Assembly: GCF_024707105.1 (NCBI RefSeq)
Contig: NZ_JANQAJ010000011.1
Coordinates: 693,488-757,487, forward strand
DNA from: Devosia ginsengisoli
GTDB taxonomy: Bacteria; Pseudomonadota; Alphaproteobacteria; Rhizobiales; Devosiaceae
Direction: 5' to 3'
DNA: 64,000 nucleotides
Shown here: positions 36,389-45,523 of the stretch, in pieces
Position numbering within the stretch: position 1 is the stretch's first letter
How the letters are laid out: the number at the start of each line of letters is the position of its first letter
Made by a program: the position numbers and the translations under genes
The notes under the pieces: model-generated
Seen by the model: only the letters and a program-made list of their open reading frames with translations
Database searches by the model: none
Told to the model about the DNA's origin: nothing

Positions 36389-36781
36389 ATGGTGACTAAA
36401 GACACAGAACGACGCCCCGCCTGGGACGTCTACAAGGTCACCTGCCCGACGCGGCAGGTGCTGGATTGCATTGCCGACAAATGGGCGGTGCTGGTGGTGG
36501 GATTGCTGCTGAGCGGCACACGGCGCTTCGGCGAAATGCGCAAATCCATCGAGGGCGTGTCGCAGAAAATGCTGACGCAGACATTGCGCGGCCTGGAGCG
36601 GGACGGAATCGTCGCCCGCAAGGTCTATGCCAGCGTGCCGCCCAAGGTGGAATATTCGCTGACGCCGCTGGGTCATTCGCTGGCGCGGATCGTGGAGGAC
36701 CTGCGCCTGTGGTCGGAAAGCAATATCGAGATCGTGCTGGCCAGCCAGCAGGCCTATGATTCCCAGCCGAAGGACGACTAG
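36389..36781 (+). CDS. HxlR family transcriptional regulator
   Basis: 130 residues. Winged helix with the family opening TCPTRQVLDCIADKWAVLVV; Cys19 of the CP motif is the redox or electrophile sensor in several members. RRFGEMRKSIEGVSQKMLTQTLRGLERDGIV is the HTH, and EYSLTPLGHSL the wing. Likely controls the divergent SnoaL-like gene and perhaps the DUF1697 gene 3 bp downstream. Confidence 0.88.
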   Translation: MVTKDTERRPAWDVYKVTCPTRQVLDCIADKWAVLVVGLLLSGTRRFGEMRKSIEGVSQKMLTQTLRGLERDGIVARKVYASVPPKVEYSLTPLGHSLARIVEDLRLWSESNIEIVLASQQAYDSQPKDD

Positions 36782-36784
36782 CCG

Positions 36785-37318
36785 ATGGGTATCTTCGTTG
36801 TCCTGCTGCGGGCCATCGGGCCGATCACGCACAAGATCATGTCGATGGCGCAATGGCGGGATGCCGTGGCGGCGATGGGCTATGACGATCCGCAGACCTA
36901 TGTGGCGACGGGCAATATGATCGTGGGCAGCGGCAAGGGGATTGCCGAGGTCACAAAGGACATGAATGCGGCGGTGCGGGGGCTTGGGCTCGGCCCGGGC
37001 AATGTGGCCGTGGTGCGCAAGGCGGCGGGGCTGAAGCGGCTGGTGGCCGCCAATCCGTTCAGCGAAGCGGCGGCGGAAAGGGCGAGCGAACTGGCCGTCT
37101 ATTTCTTTGCCGGGACGCCGGATTTTGCCTGGCTCGCCGACTATGACGGACCGGAGCGCTGGCATATCGAGGGCAAGCATCTGTTCGTGGACTATGACGG
37201 ACGCATTTCGCAGAGCCCGCGGCTGGCGGGGCTGGTGGAGAAGCGCTCGGGCGTGGGCACGGCGCGGAACTGGAACACGGTCAAGGCGCTGGCGGAGCGG
37301 GCGGCGGCGCGGGGTTAG
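36785..37318 (+). CDS. DUF1697 family protein
   Basis: 177 residues. FVVLLRAIGPITHKIMSMAQWRDAVAAMGYDDPQTYVATGNMIV and the C-terminal TARNWNTVKALAERA are the DUF1697 signature. Function unknown. 3 bp after hxlR, so in the same transcript. Confidence 0.85.
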   Translation: MGIFVVLLRAIGPITHKIMSMAQWRDAVAAMGYDDPQTYVATGNMIVGSGKGIAEVTKDMNAAVRGLGLGPGNVAVVRKAAGLKRLVAANPFSEAAAERASELAVYFFAGTPDFAWLADYDGPERWHIEGKHLFVDYDGRISQSPRLAGLVEKRSGVGTARNWNTVKALAERAAARG

Positions 37319-37345
37319 CCAAAGGCTGACTTTAGCGACTGCGGC

Positions 37346-37400
37346 CCCACCCCACCCTCAATCCCTCCCCATCGAGGGGAGGGATTGAGGGTGGGGTGGG
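37346..37400. repeat. Perfect 25-bp inverted repeat (family D hairpin)
   Basis: Arms 37346-37370 and 37376-37400 are exact reverse complements, loop ATCGA. Purine/pyrimidine biased (CCCACCCCACCCTCAATCCC on one strand). Between the DUF1697 gene and radA. Confidence 0.9.
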
Positions 37401-37504
37401 AGAAGGTTTAGCCCCGATCGCTTATAAAGTTCACTTTTTGTTCTTGCCCGACTTCCCCGGACCAGCTAGGCTTTCCGCCAGCGTTGCAAGTGTAGAGACT
37501 CGTC

Positions 37505-38905
37505 TTGGCCAAATCCCGTTCTTCCTTCGTCTGCCAGGCCTGTGGGGCCGTGACCTCGCGCTGGCAGGGGCGGTGCGATGCCTGTGGCGAGTGGAACACC
37601 ATTGTCGAGGAAATCACCGATAGCGGCGTGGGCGCGGGGCCGAAATCGGCCAAGGCCAATGGACGGCCGACCAATCTGGTGCCGCTGTCCGGGGAAACGG
37701 AGAGCGCGGCGCGGGTGGTGACGGGGCTGGCGGAACTGGATCGGGTGACCGGCGGCGGGTTCGTCAAGGGTTCGGCGCTGCTGGTGGGCGGCGATCCGGG
37801 AATCGGCAAATCGACGCTGCTGCTGCAGGCAGCGGCGGCTTTGGCCAACCAAAGCAAGCGCGTCGTCTACGTTTCAGGCGAAGAGGCGGTGGCGCAGGTG
37901 CGGCTGCGGGCGCAACGGCTGGGGCTGGGCGAGGCCAATGTGATGCTGGCGGCCGAGACCAATGTGGAAATCATTCTCGCCACGCTGGAAAACGGCCCTG
38001 CCCCGGACCTGGTCATCATCGATTCCATCCAGACGCTGTGGACCGACCGGGTGGACAGCGCGCCCGGCACGGTGACGCAGGTGCGCACTTCGGCACAGGC
38101 GCTGACGCGCTTCGCCAAGAAGAGCGGCGCGGCGGTGGTGCTGGTGGGGCATGTGACCAAGGACGGGCAGATCGCCGGGCCCCGCGTGGTGGAGCATATG
38201 GTCGATGCCGTGCTCTATTTCGAGGGCGATGCCAGCCATACGTTCCGCATTTTGCGCGGCGTGAAGAACCGCTATGGCGCGACGGACGAGATCGGGGTGT
38301 TCGCCATGACCGAACTTGGGCTGGAGCAGGTGGCCAATCCCTCGGCGCTGTTCCTCGACCAGCGCGACGAGGGCGCGGCCGGTTCGGCGGTGTTTGCCGG
38401 CATGGAGGGGACGCGGCCGATATTGATCGAAATCCAGGCGCTGGTGGCCCCCTCCCCGCTCGGCACGCCAAGACGGGCAGTGGTGGGCTGGGATAGCTCG
38501 CGGCTCTCCATGGTGCTGGCCGTGCTGGAAACGCGCTGCGGGGTACGGATCGGCGCCAATGACATCTATCTCAATGTGGCGGGCGGGTTGAAGATCAACG
38601 AGCCGGCGGCGGACCTGGCGGTGGCGGCGGCGCTGATCTCGTCGCTCACCAGTTCGCCCTTGCCGAAGGATGCGGTCTATTTCGGGGAAATCTCGCTGGC
38701 CGGCGGAATCCGGCCGGTAGCGCATGGTTCGCTGCGGCTGCGCGAGGCGCAGAAGCTGGGCTTCAAATCGGTCTCGACGGGGCGGCTGGGCACGGCGGAC
38801 CGGGCGTCGGGGCTGGCGGTGTCGGAGTTTTCGGCGCTGTCGGAGCTGGTGGGGCGGATCGCGGCGGCGGGCAAGCCGCGGGAGCCGGAGCGGGAGGAAT
38901 GGTAA
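37505..38905 (+). CDS. radA: DNA repair protein RadA
   Basis: 466 residues with a TTG start (the alternative would remove the zinc finger). C4 zinc finger Cys10-Cys13-Cys24-Cys27, RecA-like core with GDPGIGKSTLLLQ, the RadA-specific KNRYGATDE (KNRFG motif), then the Lon-protease-like C-terminal domain. Helps branch migration during recombination repair. Confidence 0.95.
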   Translation: MAKSRSSFVCQACGAVTSRWQGRCDACGEWNTIVEEITDSGVGAGPKSAKANGRPTNLVPLSGETESAARVVTGLAELDRVTGGGFVKGSALLVGGDPGIGKSTLLLQAAAALANQSKRVVYVSGEEAVAQVRLRAQRLGLGEANVMLAAETNVEIILATLENGPAPDLVIIDSIQTLWTDRVDSAPGTVTQVRTSAQALTRFAKKSGAAVVLVGHVTKDGQIAGPRVVEHMVDAVLYFEGDASHTFRILRGVKNRYGATDEIGVFAMTELGLEQVANPSALFLDQRDEGAAGSAVFAGMEGTRPILIEIQALVAPSPLGTPRRAVVGWDSSRLSMVLAVLETRCGVRIGANDIYLNVAGGLKINEPAADLAVAAALISSLTSSPLPKDAVYFGEISLAGGIRPVAHGSLRLREAQKLGFKSVSTGRLGTADRASGLAVSEFSALSELVGRIAAAGKPREPEREEW

Positions 38906-38923
38906 CCTGATCCTCCATCCACG

Positions 38924-39024
38924 ATGTCATTCCGGCGAAGGCTGGAATCCATCTTGAGATGCCCCAACGCGCGATGAGAGTGGAATGATCGCAGGATGGA
39001 TCCCGGCCTTCGCCGGGATGACAT
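38924..39024. repeat. REP-like hairpin, family E copy 1
   Basis: Arms 38924-38956 and 38992-39024 are near reverse complements (about 29 of 33), core GGATCCCGGCC and ATGTCAT at the ends. The right half matches 53959-53993. Confidence 0.75.
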
Positions 39025-39091
39025 TGGTGAAATTGGTCAGCGCTTCCGGCATTTGCGGGAATGACCCGACGCCCCTGCACCGTGAAACGCT

Positions 39092-39460
39092 CTAAGCCTC
39101 GACCGGCTGCCGCAGGATCTTGGACATCGGGCGGCCCTTGGCGAGTTCGTCGATCAGTTTGTCGAGGTAGCGGATTTCCTTCATCAGGGGTTCCTCGATC
39201 TCTGCCAGCTTGACGCCGCAGACCGAGCCGGTGATCAGCGACCGGTCAGGATTGAGCTGCGCCTGGGTGAAGAAGGTCTCGAAGGTGGTCTTGTTGGCCA
39301 GTTCGCGATCCAGCGACTCCTGGCTGTGGCCGGTCAGCCAGCGGATGACCTCGTCGACCTCTTGCTTGGTCCGGCCCTTCTTCTCGGCCTTTTCGAGGTA
39401 GAGCCGATAGACGCTCGCCACGCTCATGGCATAAACGCGCTGGTTGTTCTTGCTGTTCAT
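39092..39460 (-). CDS. DUF2200 family protein
   Basis: 122 residues. [37 protein letters not shown] and [27 protein letters not shown] are the DUF2200 pattern. Function unknown; usually a single gene as here. Soluble, charged, no signal. Confidence 0.88.
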   Translation of the reverse strand: MNSKNNQRVYAMSVASVYRLYLEKAEKKGRTKQEVDEVIRWLTGHSQESLDRELANKTTFETFFTQAQLNPDRSLITGSVCGVKLAEIEEPLMKEIRYLDKLIDELAKGRPMSKILRQPVEA

Positions 39461-39693
39461 GACATTCTCCCGGGGTGGGCCGACAGTTTACCGGATGGAG
39501 CGCGTGGTTCAACAGAAAGCAGCATTGCTCGGGCTCGCCGGACCGCCCTGGGGTGCGGGTATCGCGTCGCCGGGTTAACAGTTTTTTTGGAGATTGGCCC
39601 CCGCCCGGCCCGCCGCCCTTGGCATCCCGCCACAAAGCGGCTAAACGAAGCGCCACACAGCCGGGGCGGCAAACGGAGCCAGGTGAAAGACAT

Positions 39694-40320
39694 ATGCTGA
39701 CAGCGTTCGACGTTGGTGTTGGTGTTTTGGTGCTGATTTCGGCGATCCTGGCCACCGCGCGCGGGCTGACCCGCGAAGTGCTGTCGCTGGCGACCTGGGC
39801 CGGTTCGGCCGCCATCGCCATCTATATGTGGCAGTATCACCCCGAAATCGCGCGGCAGTATATTGCCGAGCAGATCGTGGCCGATATCGCCACTGTCGTG
39901 GTGACCTTCATCGTGGCACTGATCGTGCTGCATCTGTTGACCATGCGCATCGCCGATTTCGTGGTCGATAGCCGCATCGGGCCGATCGACCGGACGCTGG
40001 GCTTCGTGTTCGGCGTGCTGCGCGGCATCCTGATCGCCATCGTCATCACCATTTTCGGCACCTGGCTGCTGCCCAACAACCTGCCGAGTTGGGCCGCGGA
40101 TTCCCAGTCGCTGCCGCATCTGCAGAGCATGGGCCAGACGCTGATCTCGCTGCTGCCGGAGGGCCTGGAACAGCAGGTGACCGACCTGCTGCAGGGCGGT
40201 ACGGGGCTGACGGAAGATTCCGAATCGCCGGCCATTCCGCTGGATGAAGGCACGGATGCGACCGAGGATGGTACGGTGGCGCCGCCGGCCGACGTGCCCG
40301 CATCGGCGCCTCAGGCCTGA
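39694..40320 (+). CDS. CvpA family inner-membrane protein
   Basis: 208 residues. Four TM helices in residues 1-135 with the CvpA features ATARGLTREVLSLATW and DRTLGFVFGVLRGILI. A Pro/Ala/Asp/Glu-rich cytosolic tail follows (from about 165). CvpA is linked to colicin V export and bile or envelope stress in enterics, and is typically next to purF, as here, 214 bp downstream. Exact role unknown. Confidence 0.88.
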   Translation: MLTAFDVGVGVLVLISAILATARGLTREVLSLATWAGSAAIAIYMWQYHPEIARQYIAEQIVADIATVVVTFIVALIVLHLLTMRIADFVVDSRIGPIDRTLGFVFGVLRGILIAIVITIFGTWLLPNNLPSWAADSQSLPHLQSMGQTLISLLPEGLEQQVTDLLQGGTGLTEDSESPAIPLDEGTDATEDGTVAPPADVPASAPQA

Positions 40321-40461
40321 TCATAATGCGGTGAGCGCAGCGCGCCTGCCACAAGTCTGACCGTCTCGCGAGGCATTGGTCGGAACACACAAAATGGGCT
40401 ATGGGGTGGGCAACCACTCATCACCTGGCCCTGTCGCCATTGGCGGCACGCAATTATGAGC

Positions 40462-40506
40462 GCGTTTTCGAACCGCAAAAGTGGTGTCCACTTTTGCTGA
40501 AAACGC
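40462..40506. repeat. REP-like hairpin, family F
   Basis: Outer GCGTTTTC/GAAAACGC (40462-40469, 40499-40506) and inner GCAAAAGTGG/CCACTTTTGC (40475-40484, 40488-40497) with a 3-bp loop. 28 bp before purF. This element is common in Rhizobiales-type genomes. Confidence 0.8.
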
Positions 40507-40534
40507 TCTGGCCTGCGGTTGAGGCAGCATTGGC

Positions 40535-42040
40535 ATGGAGAGCCCGGTGAACCATCCGAGCGAAAACTCTTTCGATGATCTTGAAGGCGACACGCTGCAT
40601 GAAGAGTGCGGCGTGTTTGGCATTTTGGGGCATAGCGACGCCGCAACACTGACTGCGCTGGGACTGCACGCCCTGCAGCATCGCGGGCAGGAAGCGGCCG
40701 GCATCGTCAGTTTCGACGGCAAGCAGTTCTTCACCGAAAAGCGCATGGGGCTGGTGGGCGACCACTATACCGACCCGGCGCTGCTGGCAAAATTGCCGGG
40801 CGCGATGGCCATGGGCCATACGCGCTATTCGACCACGGGCGAAGTGGCGCTGCGCAATGTGCAGCCGCTGTTTGCCGAGCTGGAGGATGGCGGCATCGCC
40901 ATCGCCCATAACGGCAATTTCACCAATGGGTTGACTTTGCGCAAGCAGATCATCGCCACCGGGGCCATCTGCCAGTCGACTTCGGACACCGAAGTGGTGC
41001 TGCATCTGGTGGCGCGCTCGCGACACACATCCTCAACCGACCGTTTCATCGACGCCATCCGGCAGATGGAAGGCGGCTATGCCATGCTGGCGATGACGCG
41101 CACCAAGCTGATCGCAGCGCGCGACCCGATCGGCATTCGCCCGCTGGTGATGGGTGAACTCGATGGCAAGCCGATCTTCTGTTCGGAAACCTGCGCGCTC
41201 GACATTATCGGGGCGAAATATATTCGCGACGTCGAGAATGGCGAAGTCATCATCTGTGAAATCCAGCCCGATGGCTCGATCACCGTGGATGCGCGCAAGC
41301 CGGCGCGGCAGCAGCCGGAACGGCCGTGCCTGTTCGAATATGTCTATTTCGCCCGGCCGGATTCGGTCGTGGCGGGGCGCAGCGTCTATGCGGCGCGCAA
41401 GCGCATGGGGATGAACCTGGCCAAGGAATCGCCCGTCGAAGCCGACGTGGTGGTGCCGGTGCCCGATGGCGGCACGCCGGCGGCGATCGGCTATGCGCAG
41501 CAGAGCGGCATTCCATTCGAGCTGGGCATCATCCGTAACCACTATGTGGGGCGCACCTTCATCGAGCCGACGCAGTCGATCCGCGCCTTTGGCGTCAAGC
41601 TCAAGCATTCGGCGAACCGGGCCGAGATTGCCGGCAAGCGCGTGGTGCTGATCGACGATTCCATCGTGCGGGGCACGACATCGGTCAAGATCGTGCAGAT
41701 GATGCGCGATGCCGGCGCGACGGAGGTGCATATCCGCGTCGCCAGCCCGATGATTTTCTATTCGGATTATTACGGCATCGACACGCCGGACCCGGAGAAG
41801 CTGCTGGCCAACCAGCATGAGAGCCTTGAATCGATGTGCAAGTTCATCGGTGCGGACTCGCTGGCCTTCCTGTCGATCGACGGGCTCTATGAGGCCGTTG
41901 GCGGGGAAAAGCGCAACAATGCGGCGCCGCAATTCACCGACCACTATTTCACGGGCGACTATCCGACGCAGTTGACCGATCTCAATGGGCGCGCCAAGAG
42001 CGAGCCGAAACACGTTTCCCTGCTCAAAGAGGCCGGTTAA
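40535..42040 (+). CDS. purF: Amidophosphoribosyltransferase
   Basis: 501 residues. First committed step of purine synthesis (glutamine + PRPP). A 24-residue propeptide precedes the nucleophile Cys25 (HEECGVFGILG), so maturation by propeptide cleavage is expected. The C-terminal PRTase domain has VVLIDDSIVRGTTS, the PRPP loop. Its stop overlaps the next ATG (TAATG). Confidence 0.97.
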   Translation: MESPVNHPSENSFDDLEGDTLHEECGVFGILGHSDAATLTALGLHALQHRGQEAAGIVSFDGKQFFTEKRMGLVGDHYTDPALLAKLPGAMAMGHTRYSTTGEVALRNVQPLFAELEDGGIAIAHNGNFTNGLTLRKQIIATGAICQSTSDTEVVLHLVARSRHTSSTDRFIDAIRQMEGGYAMLAMTRTKLIAARDPIGIRPLVMGELDGKPIFCSETCALDIIGAKYIRDVENGEVIICEIQPDGSITVDARKPARQQPERPCLFEYVYFARPDSVVAGRSVYAARKRMGMNLAKESPVEADVVVPVPDGGTPAAIGYAQQSGIPFELGIIRNHYVGRTFIEPTQSIRAFGVKLKHSANRAEIAGKRVVLIDDSIVRGTTSVKIVQMMRDAGATEVHIRVASPMIFYSDYYGIDTPDPEKLLANQHESLESMCKFIGADSLAFLSIDGLYEAVGGEKRNNAAPQFTDHYFTGDYPTQLTDLNGRAKSEPKHVSLLKEAG

Positions 42041-42774
42041 TGGCTGGAAATCAGGACCTTGCAGGCAAGGTCGTCCTCGTCACCGGCGCCTCGCGCGGCA
42101 TCGGCTATGCATCGGCCATCGAGGCGGCCAGGCGCGGCGCCCATGTGGTGGCGGTGGCCCGCACGGTGGGCGGGCTCGAGGAACTCGACGACGAAATCCA
42201 GGATCTGGGATCGGCGGCCACGCTGGTGCCGCTCGACCTGCGCGATGGCGACGCCATCGACCGGCTGGGCGCGGCGATCTTCGAGCGCTGGGGCGCACTG
42301 GACGGGCTGGTGGCCAATGCCGGGCAGTTGGGCGTGCTCAGCCCCCTGCCCCATGTGAAACCGGAAGATTTCGAGAAGGTGATGGCAGTCAACGTGACGG
42401 CCAATTATCGCCTGCTGCGCGCCACCGACCTGCTGCTGCGCCAATCGACGGCGGGGCGCGCGGTGTTCGTCTCGTCTTCGTCGGCACGCTCAGCACGGCC
42501 GTTCTGGGGGCTTTATGCCGCCAGCAAGGCGGCGGTGGACGCCATGGCGAAATCCTATGCCGGGGAAGTGGCGCAGACCAAGGTCAAGGTCAACGTGTTC
42601 TATCCCGGTGCGGTGCGCACGGCGATGCGCGCCAAGGCCATGCCCGGCGAAAACCCCGATACGCTGCCCACACCGGCCGATATCGCGCCCAAGCTGATCG
42701 ACCTGATCAGCCCGGCGGTGAAGGAAAGCGGCAAGCTGTTCAACATCGAGACCGGTGCCTTCGAGGAGATCTGA
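42040..42774 (+). CDS. SDR family oxidoreductase
   Basis: 244 residues. Rossmann motif TGASRGIGYA near residue 15, NAG in VANAGQLG, Ser in VFVSSSSARS and the catalytic YAASKAA. Substrate unknown; closest in style to YciK-type SDRs. Translationally coupled to purF and to the next gene, an arrangement seen in related genomes. Confidence 0.88.
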   Translation: MAGNQDLAGKVVLVTGASRGIGYASAIEAARRGAHVVAVARTVGGLEELDDEIQDLGSAATLVPLDLRDGDAIDRLGAAIFERWGALDGLVANAGQLGVLSPLPHVKPEDFEKVMAVNVTANYRLLRATDLLLRQSTAGRAVFVSSSSARSARPFWGLYAASKAAVDAMAKSYAGEVAQTKVKVNVFYPGAVRTAMRAKAMPGENPDTLPTPADIAPKLIDLISPAVKESGKLFNIETGAFEEI

Positions 42775-43379
42775 TGGTCGAACTGCGGGCCTATCGCGCT
42801 GACGATCTCGAGGCGCTGTATGACATCTGCCTTGTCACAGGCGATGCCGGCAAGGATGCGAGCCCGCTGCACAATGACCGCAAGGCCATCGGCCATCTCT
42901 ATTCGGCGCCCTATGGGGTGATCGAGCCCGAACAGGTCTTCGTGGCCGAGGATGAGCAAGGCGTTGCCGGCTATATCGTGGGCACGCATGACACCAGGGC
43001 CTTTGCCGCCAAGCTGGAGCGCGACTGGTGGCCGGCCTTGCGCACACACTATGCGCAGGTGCCCGAGGCCGAGCTGATGCCGGCGGACCGCCAGCGTATC
43101 GCCGCCATGCGCGCGCCCGGCGACAACCCGGCCGATATCGTGGCGCGCTATCCGGCCCATATCCACATGAACCTGCTGCCGCGCCTGCGCGGGCAGCGGA
43201 TCGGCACCAGATTGCTGCAGATGTGGATCGCGCAGGCTCGCAAGGCCGGGGTAAGCGGCATTCATCTGGGGGCCAGTGCCGGCAATACCGGCGGCGTGGC
43301 GTTCTGGACGCGCAGCGGGTTCGAACCGCTGCAGACCATCGGACGAACCGTGTGGTTCGGGATGACGCTGGCCGAGTAG
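42774..43379 (+). CDS. GNAT family N-acetyltransferase
   Basis: 201 residues. VELRAYRADDLEALYDICLVTG at the start and the acetyl-CoA loop LPRLRGQRIGTRLLQMW, then GVSGIHLGASAGNTGGVAFWTRSGFEPL. An insert of about 50 residues in the middle (AAKLERDWWPALRTHYAQ) resembles O-GlcNAcase-associated GNATs, so the substrate could be a sugar or amine. Coupled to the SDR by TGATG. Confidence 0.88.
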   Translation: MVELRAYRADDLEALYDICLVTGDAGKDASPLHNDRKAIGHLYSAPYGVIEPEQVFVAEDEQGVAGYIVGTHDTRAFAAKLERDWWPALRTHYAQVPEAELMPADRQRIAAMRAPGDNPADIVARYPAHIHMNLLPRLRGQRIGTRLLQMWIAQARKAGVSGIHLGASAGNTGGVAFWTRSGFEPLQTIGRTVWFGMTLAE

Positions 43380-43386
43380 GTGCCGG

Positions 43387-43776
43387 CTATCCCTCGGCGC
43401 GGCTGCTGGAGGTGCGATCGCGCTCATATTGCCGCAATGGAAGTGGTGGCAGCCAGGATTCGCGGCGAATGGTCCAGAGTTCGTAGGTGGGGACAAACTG
43501 GTTCGGCTCGTCCAGGGAGCCGAGATTGATCTCGATCTCGTCGCTTGAGCGGGAGAAGACCGAAGAACCGCAATGGGGGCAGAAGAACCGGCCGGCATAG
43601 TCGCGTGTCTGGCCGGTGACCGTCACAGCCTGTTCGGGGAAAATCGCGGAGGCGTGGAACAGCGCGCCGTGATGCTTGCGGCAATCGAGGCAATGGCAGA
43701 TGCCGACGCGGTAAGGACGCCCGGACGCCACGAAGCGGACCTGACCGCAGAGGCATCCGCCGGTGAACGTGTCCAT
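43387..43776 (-). CDS. GFA family protein (glutathione-formaldehyde-type zinc fold)
   Basis: 129 residues. Zinc Cys sets CLCG, CHCLDC and CPHCG are all present: GGCLCGQVRFVASG, GICHCLDCRKHHGALF, FFCPHCGSSVFSR. Family members bind structural Zn; only a few have glutathione-dependent activity, so the substrate is open. 8 bp from the convergent GNAT gene. Confidence 0.88.
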   Translation of the reverse strand: MDTFTGGCLCGQVRFVASGRPYRVGICHCLDCRKHHGALFHASAIFPEQAVTVTGQTRDYAGRFFCPHCGSSVFSRSSDEIEINLGSLDEPNQFVPTYELWTIRRESWLPPLPLRQYERDRTSSSRAEG

Positions 43777-43888
43777 GCTGTGTCTCCCTGAGCACTTTGG
43801 CTTCATCGGGCATGATATCGACTATGAGCGGTTCAAGCACCGCCGTACGGCAATCCTATGAGTGTTACCTGGATGTTTGGGCAGTTTG

Positions 43889-44037
43889 CCTTCTCCCCTT
43901 GTGGGAGAAGGTGCCCGAAGGGCGGATGAGGGGCGCCGAGTTATCCAAAAGCATTTGGAGCATGGGAGAACGCAGCCCCCTCACCCGGAAATCCGCTGAA
44001 CGCGGATTTCCCCCTCCCACAAGGGGAGAGGGGAAGG
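43889..44037. repeat. Composite REP-like element, family G
   Basis: Outer arms CTCCCCTTGTGGGAG/CTCCCACAAGGGGAG, mid parts GGATGAGGGG and CCCCTCA, and a perfect inner hairpin GGAAATCCGC/GCGGATTTCC (43987-43996, 44002-44011). About 150 bp between the GFA gene and the CNNM gene. Confidence 0.75.
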
Positions 44038-44051
44038 CCAGAGGTCTGGTG

Positions 44052-45329
44052 TCAGTCCAGCCTGGTCATCAGCACCTTGTCGATGCGGCGGCCGTCGAGG
44101 TCCATGACCTCGAATTTCCAGCCATCGTGCTCGAAGATTTCGCCAACGGAAGGCAGGCGATTGATGATGGAGAGGACGTAACCGGCCACGGTTTCGTATT
44201 TGGCATCGCGTGGAATGGCGAGCTTGAGCTTGTCGCTGAACTCGTCGACCGGCATCCAGCCGGCCACGAGCCAGGAGCCGTCATCGCGCCGGATCAGGGC
44301 CGGATCGTCGCCGGTCTCCTCCTGGAAGACACCGGTGATGACTTCGAGGATGTCGCCCGAGGTGACGATGCCTTCGAAATGGCCGTATTCGTCGACGACC
44401 AGCGCCATGTGGACAGTGGAATTTCTGATGGCGCGGACCACGTCCAGCGCATCGGCATGGTCCATGACCACGGGGACAGGCTGGACGAATTTGCGGATAT
44501 CAAGCGGCTGGCCGTTGGCGAAGACGCCGATAATGTCCTTGATCGCTACCACGCCGATGATAGAATCGGCATCGCCATCCTGCACCAGCAGGCGCGAGCG
44601 ATGGGTATCAAGGATGGTGCGGCGGATTTCGTCGCCATCGTCGGACAGATCAACCACATCGACATCGAGGCGCGGCGTCATCAGGCCGCGGGCCGAGCGG
44701 TCGGCCAGGCGCATGACGCCTGATATCATCGAATGCTCGTCGCTTTCGATGACGCCGGCCGTGGTGGCCTCGGCGATGATGGTCTTGACCTCTTCCTCGG
44801 TAACCGTTTCCTCGGCCTCGCCGCCCTGCCCCAGCAGGGTCAGCACGGTCTTGCCGGAAACATCGAGCACCCAGACCACCGGCGAGCCGATGGCGGCCAG
44901 CAGCTTCATGGCGGGGGCGACGCGCGCGGCGACGCCTTCGGCATCGCGCAGGGCAATCTGCTTGGGCACGAGTTCGCCGATGATCAGCGAAATATAGGTG
45001 ATCAGCACCACGACGACGCCGACGCCGAGCACATCGGCAACATTGCCGGCCACGCCGACCGACTTGAGCCAGTCGGTGAGGCGAAGACCCAAAGTGGCGC
45101 CGGAAAAGGCGCCCGACAGAATGCCGACAAGCGTGATGCCGATCTGTACCGAAGAAAGGAACTTGCCAGGATCATCGGCAAGCTGGATGGCCGTGGCGGC
45201 CCCCCTGTTGCCCTGATCGGCCATGGCGCGAAGGCGGGCCGGGCGGGCGGAAACGACTGCCAGTTCCGACATTGCCAACAAGCCGTTGACGATGGTCAGG
45301 ACGACGACGATCAATATTTCTACGAACAA
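44052..45329 (-). CDS. CNNM/CorC-type membrane protein with CBS pair (hemolysin family)
   Basis: About 425 residues. DUF21 membrane domain (four TM, residues 1-190, opening LIVVVLTIVNGLLAMSELAVVSARPARLR), a CBS pair (RGLMTPRLDVDVVDL to about 340) and a CorC/HlyC domain (about 345-425) ending KFEVMDLDGRRIDKVL. Members export Mg or Co or sense ions; true haemolysis is doubtful. I chose TTG 45329 as start because the membrane domain begins there and no ATG precedes it within the family length; this start is uncertain. Confidence 0.85.
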   Translation of the reverse strand: MFVEILIVVVLTIVNGLLAMSELAVVSARPARLRAMADQGNRGAATAIQLADDPGKFLSSVQIGITLVGILSGAFSGATLGLRLTDWLKSVGVAGNVADVLGVGVVVVLITYISLIIGELVPKQIALRDAEGVAARVAPAMKLLAAIGSPVVWVLDVSGKTVLTLLGQGGEAEETVTEEEVKTIIAEATTAGVIESDEHSMISGVMRLADRSARGLMTPRLDVDVVDLSDDGDEIRRTILDTHRSRLLVQDGDADSIIGVVAIKDIIGVFANGQPLDIRKFVQPVPVVMDHADALDVVRAIRNSTVHMALVVDEYGHFEGIVTSGDILEVITGVFQEETGDDPALIRRDDGSWLVAGWMPVDEFSDKLKLAIPRDAKYETVAGYVLSIINRLPSVGEIFEHDGWKFEVMDLDGRRIDKVLMTRLD

Positions 45330-45523
45330 GGTCTTTTCATTGAATGCGGCCCCGCTCTCAGCATCGGGTCGCTTTGACCGGCGCAATATAGGGCCAAATC
45401 GGCCGCTTGCACCATGGGGCTGGAAAATTTGTCGCGGAGCCAGCGGGACAGGCAGCAGCCTTGCTGTTTGGGGCCTGGTCTGGCTATTGATGCGCACACC
45501 TACTTTAGTTCGAGACCTGTCCC

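Noticed and set aside
40535-42774. purF-SDR-GNAT as a novel biosynthetic cluster
   Set aside because: Coupled operon but ordinary families in an order seen in relatives; no sign of a new pathway.
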